Part shown: piece after piece, positions 1-6,618 of the stretch
Position numbering within the stretch: position 1 is the stretch's first letter
How the letters are laid out: each line of letters starts with the position of its first letter
Assembly: GCA_016185955.1 (NCBI GenBank)
Contig: JACPMQ010000048.1
Coordinates: forward strand, 1-15,706
Reading direction: 5' to 3'
DNA length: 15,706 bases
Source of the DNA: Candidatus Woesearchaeota archaeon
GTDB taxonomy: Archaea; Nanobdellota; Nanobdellia; Woesearchaeales; GW2011-AR4
Program-made: the position numbers and the translations under genes
Notes under the pieces: model-generated
The model's database searches: none
The model's input: only the letters and a program-made list of their open reading frames with translations
Told to the model about the DNA's origin: nothing

Positions 1-61
1 CCTGTAGCGCGGCTCTGGAGCAGCCACTTTAGTTTTTGACTTTTAGGATTTCTACTGAGCC
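1..61 (-). repeat. Left arm of 61-bp inverted repeat flanking the KaiC-TadC-TadC block
   Basis: The reverse complement of this stretch matches 2906-2966 with two differences (CTACAGG here, CTGTAGG there). The outer half, bases 1-32, is the left end of the same element family found whole at 9222-9431 and 15348-15557 (AAGTGGCTGCTCCAGAGCCG and onwards). The inner half, 33-61, is private to this pair. The element runs off the left edge of the window, so its full length cannot be judged. Confidence 0.9.
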
Positions 62-64
62 TAC

Positions 65-199
65 GAAATTTCCGCTGCTCTAAAGAGCAGCGGAAATTTC
101 GCAATGACGAACTATAAGCTAAGCCTGAGGAAGGCAAAACTGCAAGGCTCGTGAACCACGCTAGTAAAAATTCCGTCGTTCGTAGAACACAATTTTTAC
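65..199 (+). repeat. Hairpin-linker-hairpin repeat, copy A
   Basis: An 18-bp perfect stem (65-82 with 85-102, arms CGAAATTTCCGCTGCTCT and its complement) is followed by CAATGACGA, a linker of about 55 nt and a second hairpin (164-181 with 185-199). The second stem has a worn right arm that has lost three bases. Copy B at 6879-7022 has the same order and shares both hairpins, the CAATGACGA and the end of the linker (CAAAA..GC.AAGG.T..T.AACC.CGCT.G). The last base overlaps the stop codon of the minus-strand TadC-type gene, so on that strand it would sit as a terminator-like structure. Whether it is a structured RNA, a terminator or a small mobile repeat is not settled. Confidence 0.75.
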
Positions 200-1260
200 T
201 ATAAAAAAAGCCCAATCAATTTGCCTAAAACCATGTCTGCAATCAGGAATAAGACTATGGAGGTAATCATAAATATTGGAATGTATTTGAAGCCAGACTT
301 TGCGTTGCCGCTTTTTATGATTGATATAATGGTTGCTGAAAAAAAGGACGTTATTAGAAGAGAAACTATCGCGAAAATCTTAAAGTCGCTGTATTTGATT
401 TTTGTGGTGGAGAAAGAGATTGAAAAGCCGGCAGATGACGCAGCACTTCCAACGCCTCCCAAGTTTGTTCCTAAATTTGTAATGACCTTTATTAACACTC
501 CTGAAAGCGCAAACAGCACAGGAGCAGCTGCAATTGTGGCAAAGGAAATAAAAATAATGTAGGTCATCACATTGGCAGCCATTTCCCTTTTCATAAGCTT
601 ATTCTCTTGGATATTGATTGCGATTTTGTTAAGAAGCTCTCCGATTTCACCGCCGGCTTCTATCCCTTCTATCAGAAGGCTTATCGACCTTTTTAACATT
701 ACAGAATCATATTTGTCGGCAAACTTTTGCAAGGCATTTTTTAAATCCTCACCCCTCATTGTTTCTTTTGCAACCATCTCTATTTCATTTGCAAGAACTC
801 CAAATCTAGGCCTTACAGCATACCATAATGCCCTGTCTATGGTCATGCCTGCTTTTATGTTTGATGAGGTGAGCTGAAGATAATCGGGAAGCACATCTTC
901 TATGTCTATTTTTCTTTTAAATATCCTTAAGTCGATAATTATGTAAAAAAGCAACCATAGCATAAATAGGAGTATTATAAAGACTAAAACCCAAAGAGCA
1001 AATATTGAGAGGAGTATAGTTGACCAAGTAATGCCCAAGGTAACAGAAAAATGATATAGAAGGAAAGAAGATATTGCAAGGCTTATAAGAATGCATACAT
1101 TGAAAAGCCTTTTTGACAGATTTTCTGGAGATATATTAAATCCAGCCTTTTCAAGATAAGATTTTAGCTTATGCCTTCTTTTTTGGATATTGGCAGATCT
1201 ATCTTGCTGCGCATTCTTCTTTTTTTTCAGAATCTTGTTGAATATATTGAGCTTAAGCAT
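199..1260 (-). CDS. TadC/FlaJ-type type II secretion F-domain membrane protein (353 aa)
   Basis: Probable polytopic platform protein of an archaeal type IV pilus, archaellum-like or Tad-like machine, which in known systems anchors the assembly ATPase at the cytoplasmic membrane. A basic N-terminus (residues 1-50) precedes two hydrophobic stretches (about 52-70 and 78-108). A cytoplasmic T2SSF domain follows at about 120-225, with the typical LPDYLQLTSSNIKAGMTIDR start and an EGIEAGGEIGELL helix. Further membrane segments lie at about 233-258, 293-315 and 326-349. It has one F domain, unlike full-length FlaJ with two, which fits a TadB/TadC-style pair with its neighbour. It begins 3 nt after the stop of the other F-domain gene, so the two are surely co-transcribed. 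Pilus, archaellum or secretion role cannot be told apart, and no pilin is visible here. Confidence 0.85.
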   Translation of the reverse strand: MLKLNIFNKILKKKKNAQQDRSANIQKRRHKLKSYLEKAGFNISPENLSKRLFNVCILISLAISSFLLYHFSVTLGITWSTILLSIFALWVLVFIILLFMLWLLFYIIIDLRIFKRKIDIEDVLPDYLQLTSSNIKAGMTIDRALWYAVRPRFGVLANEIEMVAKETMRGEDLKNALQKFADKYDSVMLKRSISLLIEGIEAGGEIGELLNKIAINIQENKLMKREMAANVMTYIIFISFATIAAAPVLFALSGVLIKVITNLGTNLGGVGSAASSAGFSISFSTTKIKYSDFKIFAIVSLLITSFFSATIISIIKSGNAKSGFKYIPIFMITSIVLFLIADMVLGKLIGLFL

Positions 1261-1263
1261 TTT

Positions 1264-2079
1264 TTAAAACTCGACAGACGGCCTTGAGAATTTTATCATG
1301 GATAAAAACATGAATTGGATGAAGGCAAGCAGGAAAGCTATAACCATAAATACTGTAAGCGTAAGCTGGAACTCTATAAAAGATGACAGCACTACAAGGA
1401 TTGTAACTCCTAATGAAGGTAGTATCACCGCTATTATCATATAGAACATTGCAAAAGGATTTAACTTTTTGCTGTACTTTCCTACTTCTATTATCTGCTC
1501 TCTTGCAATCTGCTCTAATACAGATGCTAAAGATTTAGAGACGTCCGAGCCTGTTCTTATGGAATTTAATATCTGCCACAGCAGCCTTCTGAAATCGTCA
1601 GATGGTATAATTTCTACAGCCGATGTCAAAGCGTCTTCCACACTCATTCCAAGATCAACCTTGTCTATTATGTCCTTTAAATACCTTCCAATCACTTCAT
1701 AATTTTTGGATATGTTTACAAGTGCATTGTATAGGGGAACTCCAGATTCAAGCTCGATTATTAAGTGCCTTCCAGCGAATATTATTTCCTTGCTTATCTC
1801 TCTTTCTTTTCTGGATATTTTTACATCAGGCAACTTCATTAGATATGCAAAAAGTATAATAAATATTACGGGGACAAAAATAATCATTATGCCCTTTAAT
1901 GCCTTAAACTTTGCAAGCAAGAGAAACAGAGAAATTGCAATGCCTGTTGTCATATAAAATGCAGACAAGAAAGTCCTTTTGATAAAATCTTCAGGCTTAT
2001 AGTTAATGCCAGACTTTCTTAGACTGTGCTTTAGATTAGGAAGGCTCCTCGCTAATATCTGAAAAAACTGAATTGCCAT
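1264..2079 (-). CDS. TadB/TadC-type type II secretion F-domain membrane protein (271 aa)
   Basis: Second platform protein of the same machine. Two membrane segments (about 36-55 and 62-81) lead into a cytoplasmic T2SSF domain at about 95-200 (GRHLIIELESGVPLYNAL, then SIRTGSDVSKSLASVLEQIA). Two more membrane segments follow (about 208-232 and 240-261). Its length and topology match archaeal TadC-like half-FlaJ proteins. The start is the ATG 16 nt after the KaiC-like stop, with a weak AGTGA-type ribosome site upstream. It lies between the KaiC-like ATPase and the larger F-domain protein, so the three form one operon. The pair together would supply the two F domains that FlaJ or PilC carries in one chain. 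This last point is inference. Confidence 0.85.
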   Translation of the reverse strand: MAIQFFQILARSLPNLKHSLRKSGINYKPEDFIKRTFLSAFYMTTGIAISLFLLLAKFKALKGIMIIFVPVIFIILFAYLMKLPDVKISRKEREISKEIIFAGRHLIIELESGVPLYNALVNISKNYEVIGRYLKDIIDKVDLGMSVEDALTSAVEIIPSDDFRRLLWQILNSIRTGSDVSKSLASVLEQIAREQIIEVGKYSKKLNPFAMFYMIIAVILPSLGVTILVVLSSFIEFQLTLTVFMVIAFLLAFIQFMFLSMIKFSRPSVEF

Positions 2080-2095
2080 TTTAAGATGCTTTCAC

Positions 2096-2836
2096 TTATT
2101 TAAAATCAATCTTTTCTTCTTGTCTTTCAACTAAAGAGAATGGAACCTGATCATGCAAAATCCTTACTCCCTTTTTATCAATTGCAATAGGATAAATGTC
2201 TAAATTATGCTCTTGTCCTCGCATTTTTTCTACTGTCAAGACTCTTTCGAAATAGCTGCCTTTTCTTATCCTGCTTAACATGATAAATCCTTCAAATACA
2301 AAATCCATCATGTCATATTCTAGCCTGTCCAAATCGGTTATTTTCCTTTCAGACACCGTTAGCAAGGTAACATTTGCCCTTTTCATTTTTTGCATAAACA
2401 AAAGCACCTGCCTTCGGAACTCCATAGTGTTGTTGCTAAGCTTCGGATACAAATATTCAAAAAATATGATGGAATCAAAGGCAATCCTTTGAATTTTTTT
2501 CTTTTTTATGAGGTTAAGCAAACCACTAAGGGAAACAAGACCTCCCCTAAGCATAGCAACGGGCTTTTCATAAAGAAATATTTTTCCCTTTTTTTCCATC
2601 TCCTTAAAGTCCATGCCAAAATTCTTTGCATAATCCCTTAAGTCATTAAGGTCCTCTTCTGTTGAGATAAAAATGCCATTTTCGTTGGAATCTTTTGCGC
2701 CATAGTAGATGAATTGCAGTGCCATTATTGTTTTACCGGTTCCAGGAGCTCCTGTAATTAAAACTGAAGAATTTTTTCGCAAGCCGCCTTTAAGTATTTG
2801 GTCTAACCCTTCTGTGCCTGTTTTGATTAATTCCAT
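2096..2836 (-). CDS. KaiC-like RecA-superfamily ATPase (246 aa)
   Basis: Single-domain KaiC/RAD55-type ATPase, the family that includes archaellum protein FlaH (ArlH). Visible parts are an N-terminal TGTEGLDQILKGG, Walker A GAPGTGKT (residues 29-36), the paired glutamates in ISTEED (58-63), Walker B RIAFDS (117-122) and the KMRGQEH motif (204-210) typical of KaiC proteins. The start chosen is ATG at 2836, preceded on the minus strand by GGTGAT. An in-frame extension to 2905 exists, but it would run through the TATA box and add a 23-residue hydrophobic tail unlike the family. It leads the operon with two F-domain membrane proteins, so it probably acts as the regulatory ATPase of that machine, as FlaH does with FlaI and FlaJ. 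No FlaI/TadA-type motor ATPase lies in the window. Confidence 0.88.
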   Translation of the reverse strand: MELIKTGTEGLDQILKGGLRKNSSVLITGAPGTGKTIMALQFIYYGAKDSNENGIFISTEEDLNDLRDYAKNFGMDFKEMEKKGKIFLYEKPVAMLRGGLVSLSGLLNLIKKKKIQRIAFDSIIFFEYLYPKLSNNTMEFRRQVLLFMQKMKRANVTLLTVSERKITDLDRLEYDMMDFVFEGFIMLSRIRKGSYFERVLTVEKMRGQEHNLDIYPIAIDKKGVRILHDQVPFSLVERQEEKIDFK

Positions 2837-2878
2837 CTCTATATCACCTTTTTTTAAAATTATTGAAATTATTGGAAT

Positions 2879-2891
2879 GCTTATATAAAAA
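2879..2891 (-). promoter_or_regulatory. TATA box of the KaiC-TadC operon
   Basis: On the minus strand TTTTTATATAAGC lies about 45 nt before the ATG at 2836. That predicts a start near 2858 and a short leader carrying the GGTGAT ribosome site. The inverted repeat at 2906-2966 ends about 15 bp upstream. Confidence 0.6.
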
Positions 2892-2905
2892 CCTTGTGCT
2901 AACAT

Positions 2906-2966
2906 GGCTCAGTAGAAATCCTAAAAGTCAAAAACTAAAGTGGCTGCTCCAGAGCCGCGCTGTAGG
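2906..2966 (+). repeat. Right arm of 61-bp inverted repeat flanking the KaiC-TadC-TadC block
   Basis: Inverted copy of 1-61 with two mismatches. Bases 2937 onward are the left end of the palindromic element family: AAGTGGCTGCTCCA, then AGAGCCGCGCT and AAAATGGCGCATCTT up to about 2985. The matching right half seen at 9375-9388 (TGGAGCAGCCACTT) is missing here, so this copy is a half-element or is fused to the hairpins that follow. Confidence 0.9.
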
Positions 2967-2991
2967 CAAAATGGCGCATCTTTCTTCTTAC

Positions 2992-3088
2992 TATACGAGC
3001 GGACTTTGATTTCCGTAATAATTGTCAAAGTCCGCAGTATATAGGCACGGATAATTTATTTACGGAAATTAATGTCCGTGCCTATATA
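2992..3088 (+). repeat. Double hairpin with complementary loops in the gap before aRF1
   Basis: Hairpin 1 pairs GCGGACTTTGA (2999-3009) with 3025-3035, extended by TATAC (2992-2996) with GTATA (3037-3041). Hairpin 2 pairs a perfect 14-bp stem, 3038-3051 with 3075-3088 (core TATAGGCACGGA). The loop of hairpin 1, ATTTCCGTAA (3009-3018), is the exact reverse complement of TTACGGAAAT (3060-3069) in the loop of hairpin 2. The rest of 2967-3130 shows no coding potential. Confidence 0.85.
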
Positions 3089-3133
3089 ACAAAATTGTTT
3101 TGCCCGCTAACATAAGTTAACCTAACAAAAATA

Positions 3134-3142
3134 TTTATAAAT
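3134..3142 (+). promoter_or_regulatory. TATA box of the aRF1 transcript
   Basis: TTTATAAAT is a strong archaeal TATA box. Start of transcription is expected near 3164, which coincides with an ATG opening a 10-codon reading frame. The aRF1 start at 3245 would then have a leader of about 80 nt. Confidence 0.65.
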
Positions 3143-3163
3143 AGAATGTTTTATTTATATGTT

Positions 3164-3196
3164 ATGATTGCTAAAAATGTTAAAATATGGGATTGA
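3164..3196 (+). CDS. Possible 10-aa leader ORF upstream of aRF1
   Basis: ATG at 3164 opens the peptide MIAKNVKIWD and ends in TGA at 3194-3196. The ATG is placed where a leaderless start is predicted from the TATA box at 3134. It is in the same frame as aRF1. Before the aRF1 start at 3245 the frame also meets TAG (3212) and TAA (3221), so each of the three stop codons occurs once. It may be a regulatory leader or chance in AT-rich DNA. Confidence 0.3.
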   Translation: MIAKNVKIWD

Positions 3197-3244
3197 CTTG
3201 TTCTGTCTTTATAGCTATTTTAATTATTTTTCAAAGTGGTTAAT

Positions 3245-5860
3245 ATGGATATAAGCGAAAAACAAAAGTATGGATTGAAAAAATTCATAAAGGAAATGGA
3301 ACAGTATAAAGGAAGGCATACAGAGCTTGTGTCAGTTTACATTCCAAAAGATTATGACATTATCAAGGTAATTAATCATCTGGAGCAGGAAAAAGGAACG
3401 GCAACAAACATAAAATCAACTGCTACAAGAAAGAATGTGATAGATGCCCTTGAAAAAATGACACAGCATCTTCGGCTATATAAAAGAACTCCAGAAAACG
3501 GGCTTGCTGCCTTTGCCGGCAATGTTGCAGAGAGGGAAGGGCAGCAAGACTTCAAAGTGTGGAGCATAGAGCCTCCTTTGCCTTTAAAGACAAGGATTTA
3601 CAGGTGCGATAAGGAATTTGTTCTTGAATTGTTAAGGGAAATGCTTGAGACAAAGGAAGTTTATGGGCTTGTTGTTGTTGACAGAAGAGACGCAAATATA
3701 GCTTTTTTGAAAGGAAAAAGCATAATTCCTACACTAAAAACACATTCTGAAGTGCCGGGAAAAACCAAAGCTGGAGGGCAATGCCTTGTAAAAGGCTCTC
3801 TAATCCAAATGTCTGACGGTTCTCTTTCTAAGATAGAGCTAATCCATAACCCTCATAAGGTTAAGAGCATAATGAACAATAGCTCAATTGGAAATTCGAA
3901 CATATTAGATAAATGGGATGTAAAGAAGAGCCAAATTTACAAAATAATCACTAAAAATCCTCGCCTTGAGGTAGAATCCTCTAAAGATCACGTGTTTTTT
4001 GCGGTTACTACTAGCGGAATTATAGAAAAAGCTGCTGAAGACTTGAAAATTGGCGATTTACTGATAATGCCAGAAAAAATAAGCATTGAGGGAGAAATTC
4101 AGCATATAAATTCCTTAAGGTGTTGCAATTCATTTACAATAAATAAAGGCGGGAAAGAATTGCTAAAACAACAAAGATTGAAGAAAAGGTTGCACCAAAG
4201 GCAGTTAGCAAAAAAATTAAATATAACACAAACAGGAGTTTCTGTCATAGAATTAGGAAAAAGAAATATTAATGGAGCTTTATTGGGGAGATTATGCAAT
4301 TTTTTAGACATAAACTTTGAAGAATTCTTAAAAAAATACTGCAAGCCTTATTTGTATAGGCCTATAAATTTGCCTGATAAAATAGATGAGACTTTTGCCC
4401 AATTTATTGGCTATTTTATGGGCGATGGATGCATAGAGAATGATAGGATAACCTTTTTTGAACAAAACAAAAAAGTAGCAGCATATTATAAGAATAAGTT
4501 TGAGAAATATTTTGGTATTAATATAAGCTACAGGTTTAGAAAAGATAAGAACTATCATCAATTAAGAATTACCAGCAGGCCTCTTGTAAGATTAATTAGA
4601 GATAACTTTCCAGAGACTAAAAAGGCTTTGAATTCAGAGATACCCCATAAAATCCTAAAATCTAAAGACAATATTGCAGCATCTTTCTTAAGAGGTTTTT
4701 TTGATGCGGAAGGATATTCTTCAGAAAACCAGAGAGTAGGCATTGGCATAAATAATAGGCTATTGGCTAAACAACTGCAAATGTTGTTGTTGAGGTATGG
4801 CATAATTTCCTCTTTCTTGGAGTATGATAATAGGCGAAATCCATACAGCAAAAATGCTAGATACACTCTGGACATTTCAGAAAAAAAATCTTTAGAGCTG
4901 TTTAAGAAAAAAGTCGGCTTTACTTCTTTAGAAAAAATAGAAAAATTGGATAGGGTACTTGAAAAAAAGAGCAATATTAGTTATGTAAGGCAAATACTAA
5001 TTCATGGCTCTAAAATAAGAGGCATAATAGAAAAAGCAGGCTATAATCTGAAATTATTTCCGAAAGTAAGCATTTTTTTTAGAAACGAAAGAATGATGAG
5101 CAAGGAGATTTTTAAGAATTCAATACTGGCTAATATTAAGGATAAAACCCTTTACAAACAATTGAAGGAAATTTGCGATTTGCCGCTTCTTCCAGTAAAA
5201 ATAAGCAAAATAGAGGTAATAGAAAAAATAACTGATATGGTTGATGTTTCAGTTAAAGATCAAAATTTCATAGCGAATGGAATATTCGTGCATAATTCAG
5301 CCGCAAGATACGAAAGGTTAAGGGAGGGAGCAAAAAAAGAGCATTTTAAGAAGGTAGCAGAATACATGAAAGAGCAGTTTTTAGGCAATAAAAGCCTCAA
5401 AGGCATAATTGTTGGAGGTCCAGGACCAACTAAATATGATTTTATTGATACTGGCTATATAGCAACGGAAGTAAGGAATAAGATAATAGGAATTAAGGAT
5501 TTGAGCTATACAGGAGAATTTGGCTTGAGGGAATTGGTTGAAAAAAGCGAGGATATACTTGCCAATGAAAGCATAATGGCTGAAAAGAAAATTATGGCAA
5601 AGTTTTTTGAGCTGTTATCATCAAAAGCAGGAAAGGTTTCTTATGGCGTGGATGAAGTTATGAAGAACCTAAAATTAGGCATTGTAGACACTTTACTGCT
5701 GTCAGAAGAGTTAGAAGACAAAAAGATAGAAGAATTTGAAAATGAAGCTAAGAAAATGGGCACAAATGTGCAAATCATTTCAACAGAAACAATGGAAGGC
5801 ATACAGTTAAGGGATATTGGGAAGGTTGCTGCAATATTAAGGTACGAGGTGCATAGCTAA
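3245..5860 (+). CDS. prf1: Peptide chain release factor aRF1, interrupted by an intein at GGQ
   Basis: Archaeal class-1 release factor. It reads stop codons in the ribosomal A site and triggers hydrolysis of peptidyl-tRNA. Numbered from the GTG at 3236, the stop-reading motif is TATNIKS (55-61), YRCDKEF is the YxCxxxF motif (122-127) and the catalytic GGQ is at 180-182. An intein follows at once (183-687). The downstream extein resumes with SAARYERLREG, the family sequence that normally follows GGQ. The C-domain ends in DIGKVAAILRY. The spliced protein is about 366 aa, shorter than the usual 410-425, because the CxxC zinc minidomain expected after DTLLLSEEL is absent. ATG at 3245 is preferred over GTG at 3236 because GTGG then sits as a ribosome site 5 nt before it. 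The stop overlaps the next gene by 1 nt. Confidence 0.95.
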   Translation: MDISEKQKYGLKKFIKEMEQYKGRHTELVSVYIPKDYDIIKVINHLEQEKGTATNIKSTATRKNVIDALEKMTQHLRLYKRTPENGLAAFAGNVAEREGQQDFKVWSIEPPLPLKTRIYRCDKEFVLELLREMLETKEVYGLVVVDRRDANIAFLKGKSIIPTLKTHSEVPGKTKAGGQCLVKGSLIQMSDGSLSKIELIHNPHKVKSIMNNSSIGNSNILDKWDVKKSQIYKIITKNPRLEVESSKDHVFFAVTTSGIIEKAAEDLKIGDLLIMPEKISIEGEIQHINSLRCCNSFTINKGGKELLKQQRLKKRLHQRQLAKKLNITQTGVSVIELGKRNINGALLGRLCNFLDINFEEFLKKYCKPYLYRPINLPDKIDETFAQFIGYFMGDGCIENDRITFFEQNKKVAAYYKNKFEKYFGINISYRFRKDKNYHQLRITSRPLVRLIRDNFPETKKALNSEIPHKILKSKDNIAASFLRGFFDAEGYSSENQRVGIGINNRLLAKQLQMLLLRYGIISSFLEYDNRRNPYSKNARYTLDISEKKSLELFKKKVGFTSLEKIEKLDRVLEKKSNISYVRQILIHGSKIRGIIEKAGYNLKLFPKVSIFFRNERMMSKEIFKNSILANIKDKTLYKQLKEICDLPLLPVKISKIEVIEKITDMVDVSVKDQNFIANGIFVHNSAARYERLREGAKKEHFKKVAEYMKEQFLGNKSLKGIIVGGPGPTKYDFIDTGYIATEVRNKIIGIKDLSYTGEFGLRELVEKSEDILANESIMAEKKIMAKFFELLSSKAGKVSYGVDEVMKNLKLGIVDTLLLSEELEDKKIEEFENEAKKMGTNVQIISTETMEGIQLRDIGKVAAILRYEVHS
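3782..5296 (+). other. aRF1 intein (505 aa) with XRE-type HTH and LAGLIDADG endonuclease
   Basis: In-frame protein-splicing element. It begins with Cys (CLVKGSLIQMSDGSL, block A) and has block B with SSKDH near residue 252. It ends with block F plus the splice junction FIANGIFVHN, followed by extein Ser. Between them lies an HTH of Cro/C1 (XRE) type at about residues 306-368 (LLKQQRLKKRLHQRQLAKKL, then ITQTGVSVIELGKR). Two LAGLIDADG helices follow, FIGYFMGDG (390-398) and FLRGFFDAEG (484-493), both with the acidic catalytic residue. All splicing residues and both endonuclease acids are present, so it looks active in splicing and homing. The HTH would be an added DNA-binding module. Confidence 0.93.
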
Positions 5861-6525
5861 TGAGCATAGCAGAAGAAGCTTTTGAGTTATTGTTTTCTGA
5901 TAAGGGCATAAGCAATTATAACCTAAAAATCAAATACCATGATAAATTTAATCCGTATAATGCTAATGTGAGATATACAAAAAATTCCCTGCAGTTTAAT
6001 TTAAGCAGGAAATGGAAAAAGGTAAGCAAGGAAATACAAATTGGATTAATACAGGAGCTTATGCTCAAAGTCTTTAAGGAAAAGAAAAGCACGATAAACA
6101 TTGACTTATATAACAATTTTATCAAAAATCTGCATATTAGCGTTCCTAAAGTTAGAACAGATAAATTGCTTGAGGAGTCTTTCAATAAGCTTAATGAGCA
6201 GTATTTTTTTGGATTATTGGAAAAGCCTAATTTGATGTGGCACAACTCCTTAAGAAAATTAGGCTCTTATGAATATGGCACAGACACAATTTCAATAAGC
6301 GAGGTTTTAAGCAATGATAAAGAGATTCTTGATTATGTAATGTACCATGAAATGCTCCATAAAAAACACAAGTTTCATAGCAGTAACGGAAGGACATGCC
6401 ATCATACAAAAGAGTTCAAAAAACTGGAGAGCATGTACGAAAACAGCAAAGAAATAGAGGGGAAAATAAAAAATCTGATAAGGCAGGAAAAAAGAAATTT
6501 ATTTTTTACATCCAAAACATTTTAA
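5860..6525 (+). CDS. SprT-like zinc metallopeptidase domain protein (221 aa)
   Basis: Probable zinc-dependent peptidase of the SprT/WSS1-like kind. The active site is HEMLH (residues 163-167) in DYVMYHEMLHKKHKFH. A probable third ligand is in CHHTKEFKKLE (180-190), and the preceding LGSYEYGTDTISISEVLS matches the segment that precedes the HExxH in these families. The N-terminal 100 residues are helical-looking and not recognised. The ATG overlaps the last base of the aRF1 stop (TAATG), so translation is coupled to the release factor. There is no signal peptide or membrane segment, so it is likely cytoplasmic. Known relatives act on DNA-protein crosslinks, but a role here is not shown. A link to termination or ribosome quality control is only suggested by the neighbour. 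Confidence 0.75.
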   Translation: MSIAEEAFELLFSDKGISNYNLKIKYHDKFNPYNANVRYTKNSLQFNLSRKWKKVSKEIQIGLIQELMLKVFKEKKSTINIDLYNNFIKNLHISVPKVRTDKLLEESFNKLNEQYFFGLLEKPNLMWHNSLRKLGSYEYGTDTISISEVLSNDKEILDYVMYHEMLHKKHKFHSSNGRTCHHTKEFKKLESMYENSKEIEGKIKNLIRQEKRNLFFTSKTF

Positions 6526-6528
6526 ACG

Positions 6529-6561
6529 AAAATTCCACCGTTCTATGAACGGTGGAATTTT
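6529..6561 (+). terminator. Hairpin after the aRF1-SprT operon
   Basis: AAAATTCCACCGTTC (6529-6543) pairs perfectly with 6547-6561 around a TAT loop, just 3 nt after the stop codon, and ends in a T-rich run. It is the same hairpin as 6984-7022 with a G-C pair replaced by A-T, so it belongs to the local hairpin family and probably serves as the transcript end. Confidence 0.6.
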
Positions 6562-6574
6562 TACAATAAAAACA

Positions 6575-6586
6575 TTTAAATATAAA
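6575..6586 (+). promoter_or_regulatory. TATA box of the histone gene
   Basis: TTTAAATATAAA lies about 35-40 nt before the histone ATG. This predicts a start near 6605 and a short leader with TTGAGG as ribosome site. Confidence 0.55.
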
Positions 6587-6618
6587 GTGGCTTTTTGATG
6601 AGTTAATGTTGAGGCAAA

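Noticed and set aside
103..163. C/D box small RNA reading of the linker (ATGACGA as box C, CTGA as box D)
   Set aside because: Copy B keeps the ATGACGA but has no CTGA in the matching place, so the box pair is not conserved.
2837..2905. N-terminal 23-residue extension of the KaiC-like protein
   Set aside because: It would start at the repeat boundary and run through the TATA box. A GGTGAT ribosome site precedes the inner ATG, and the family starts near that Met.
4558..4974. 138-codon minus-strand reading frame inside the aRF1 intein
   Set aside because: It is a shadow of the LAGLIDADG domain in another frame. It has no motif of its own and no promoter or ribosome site.
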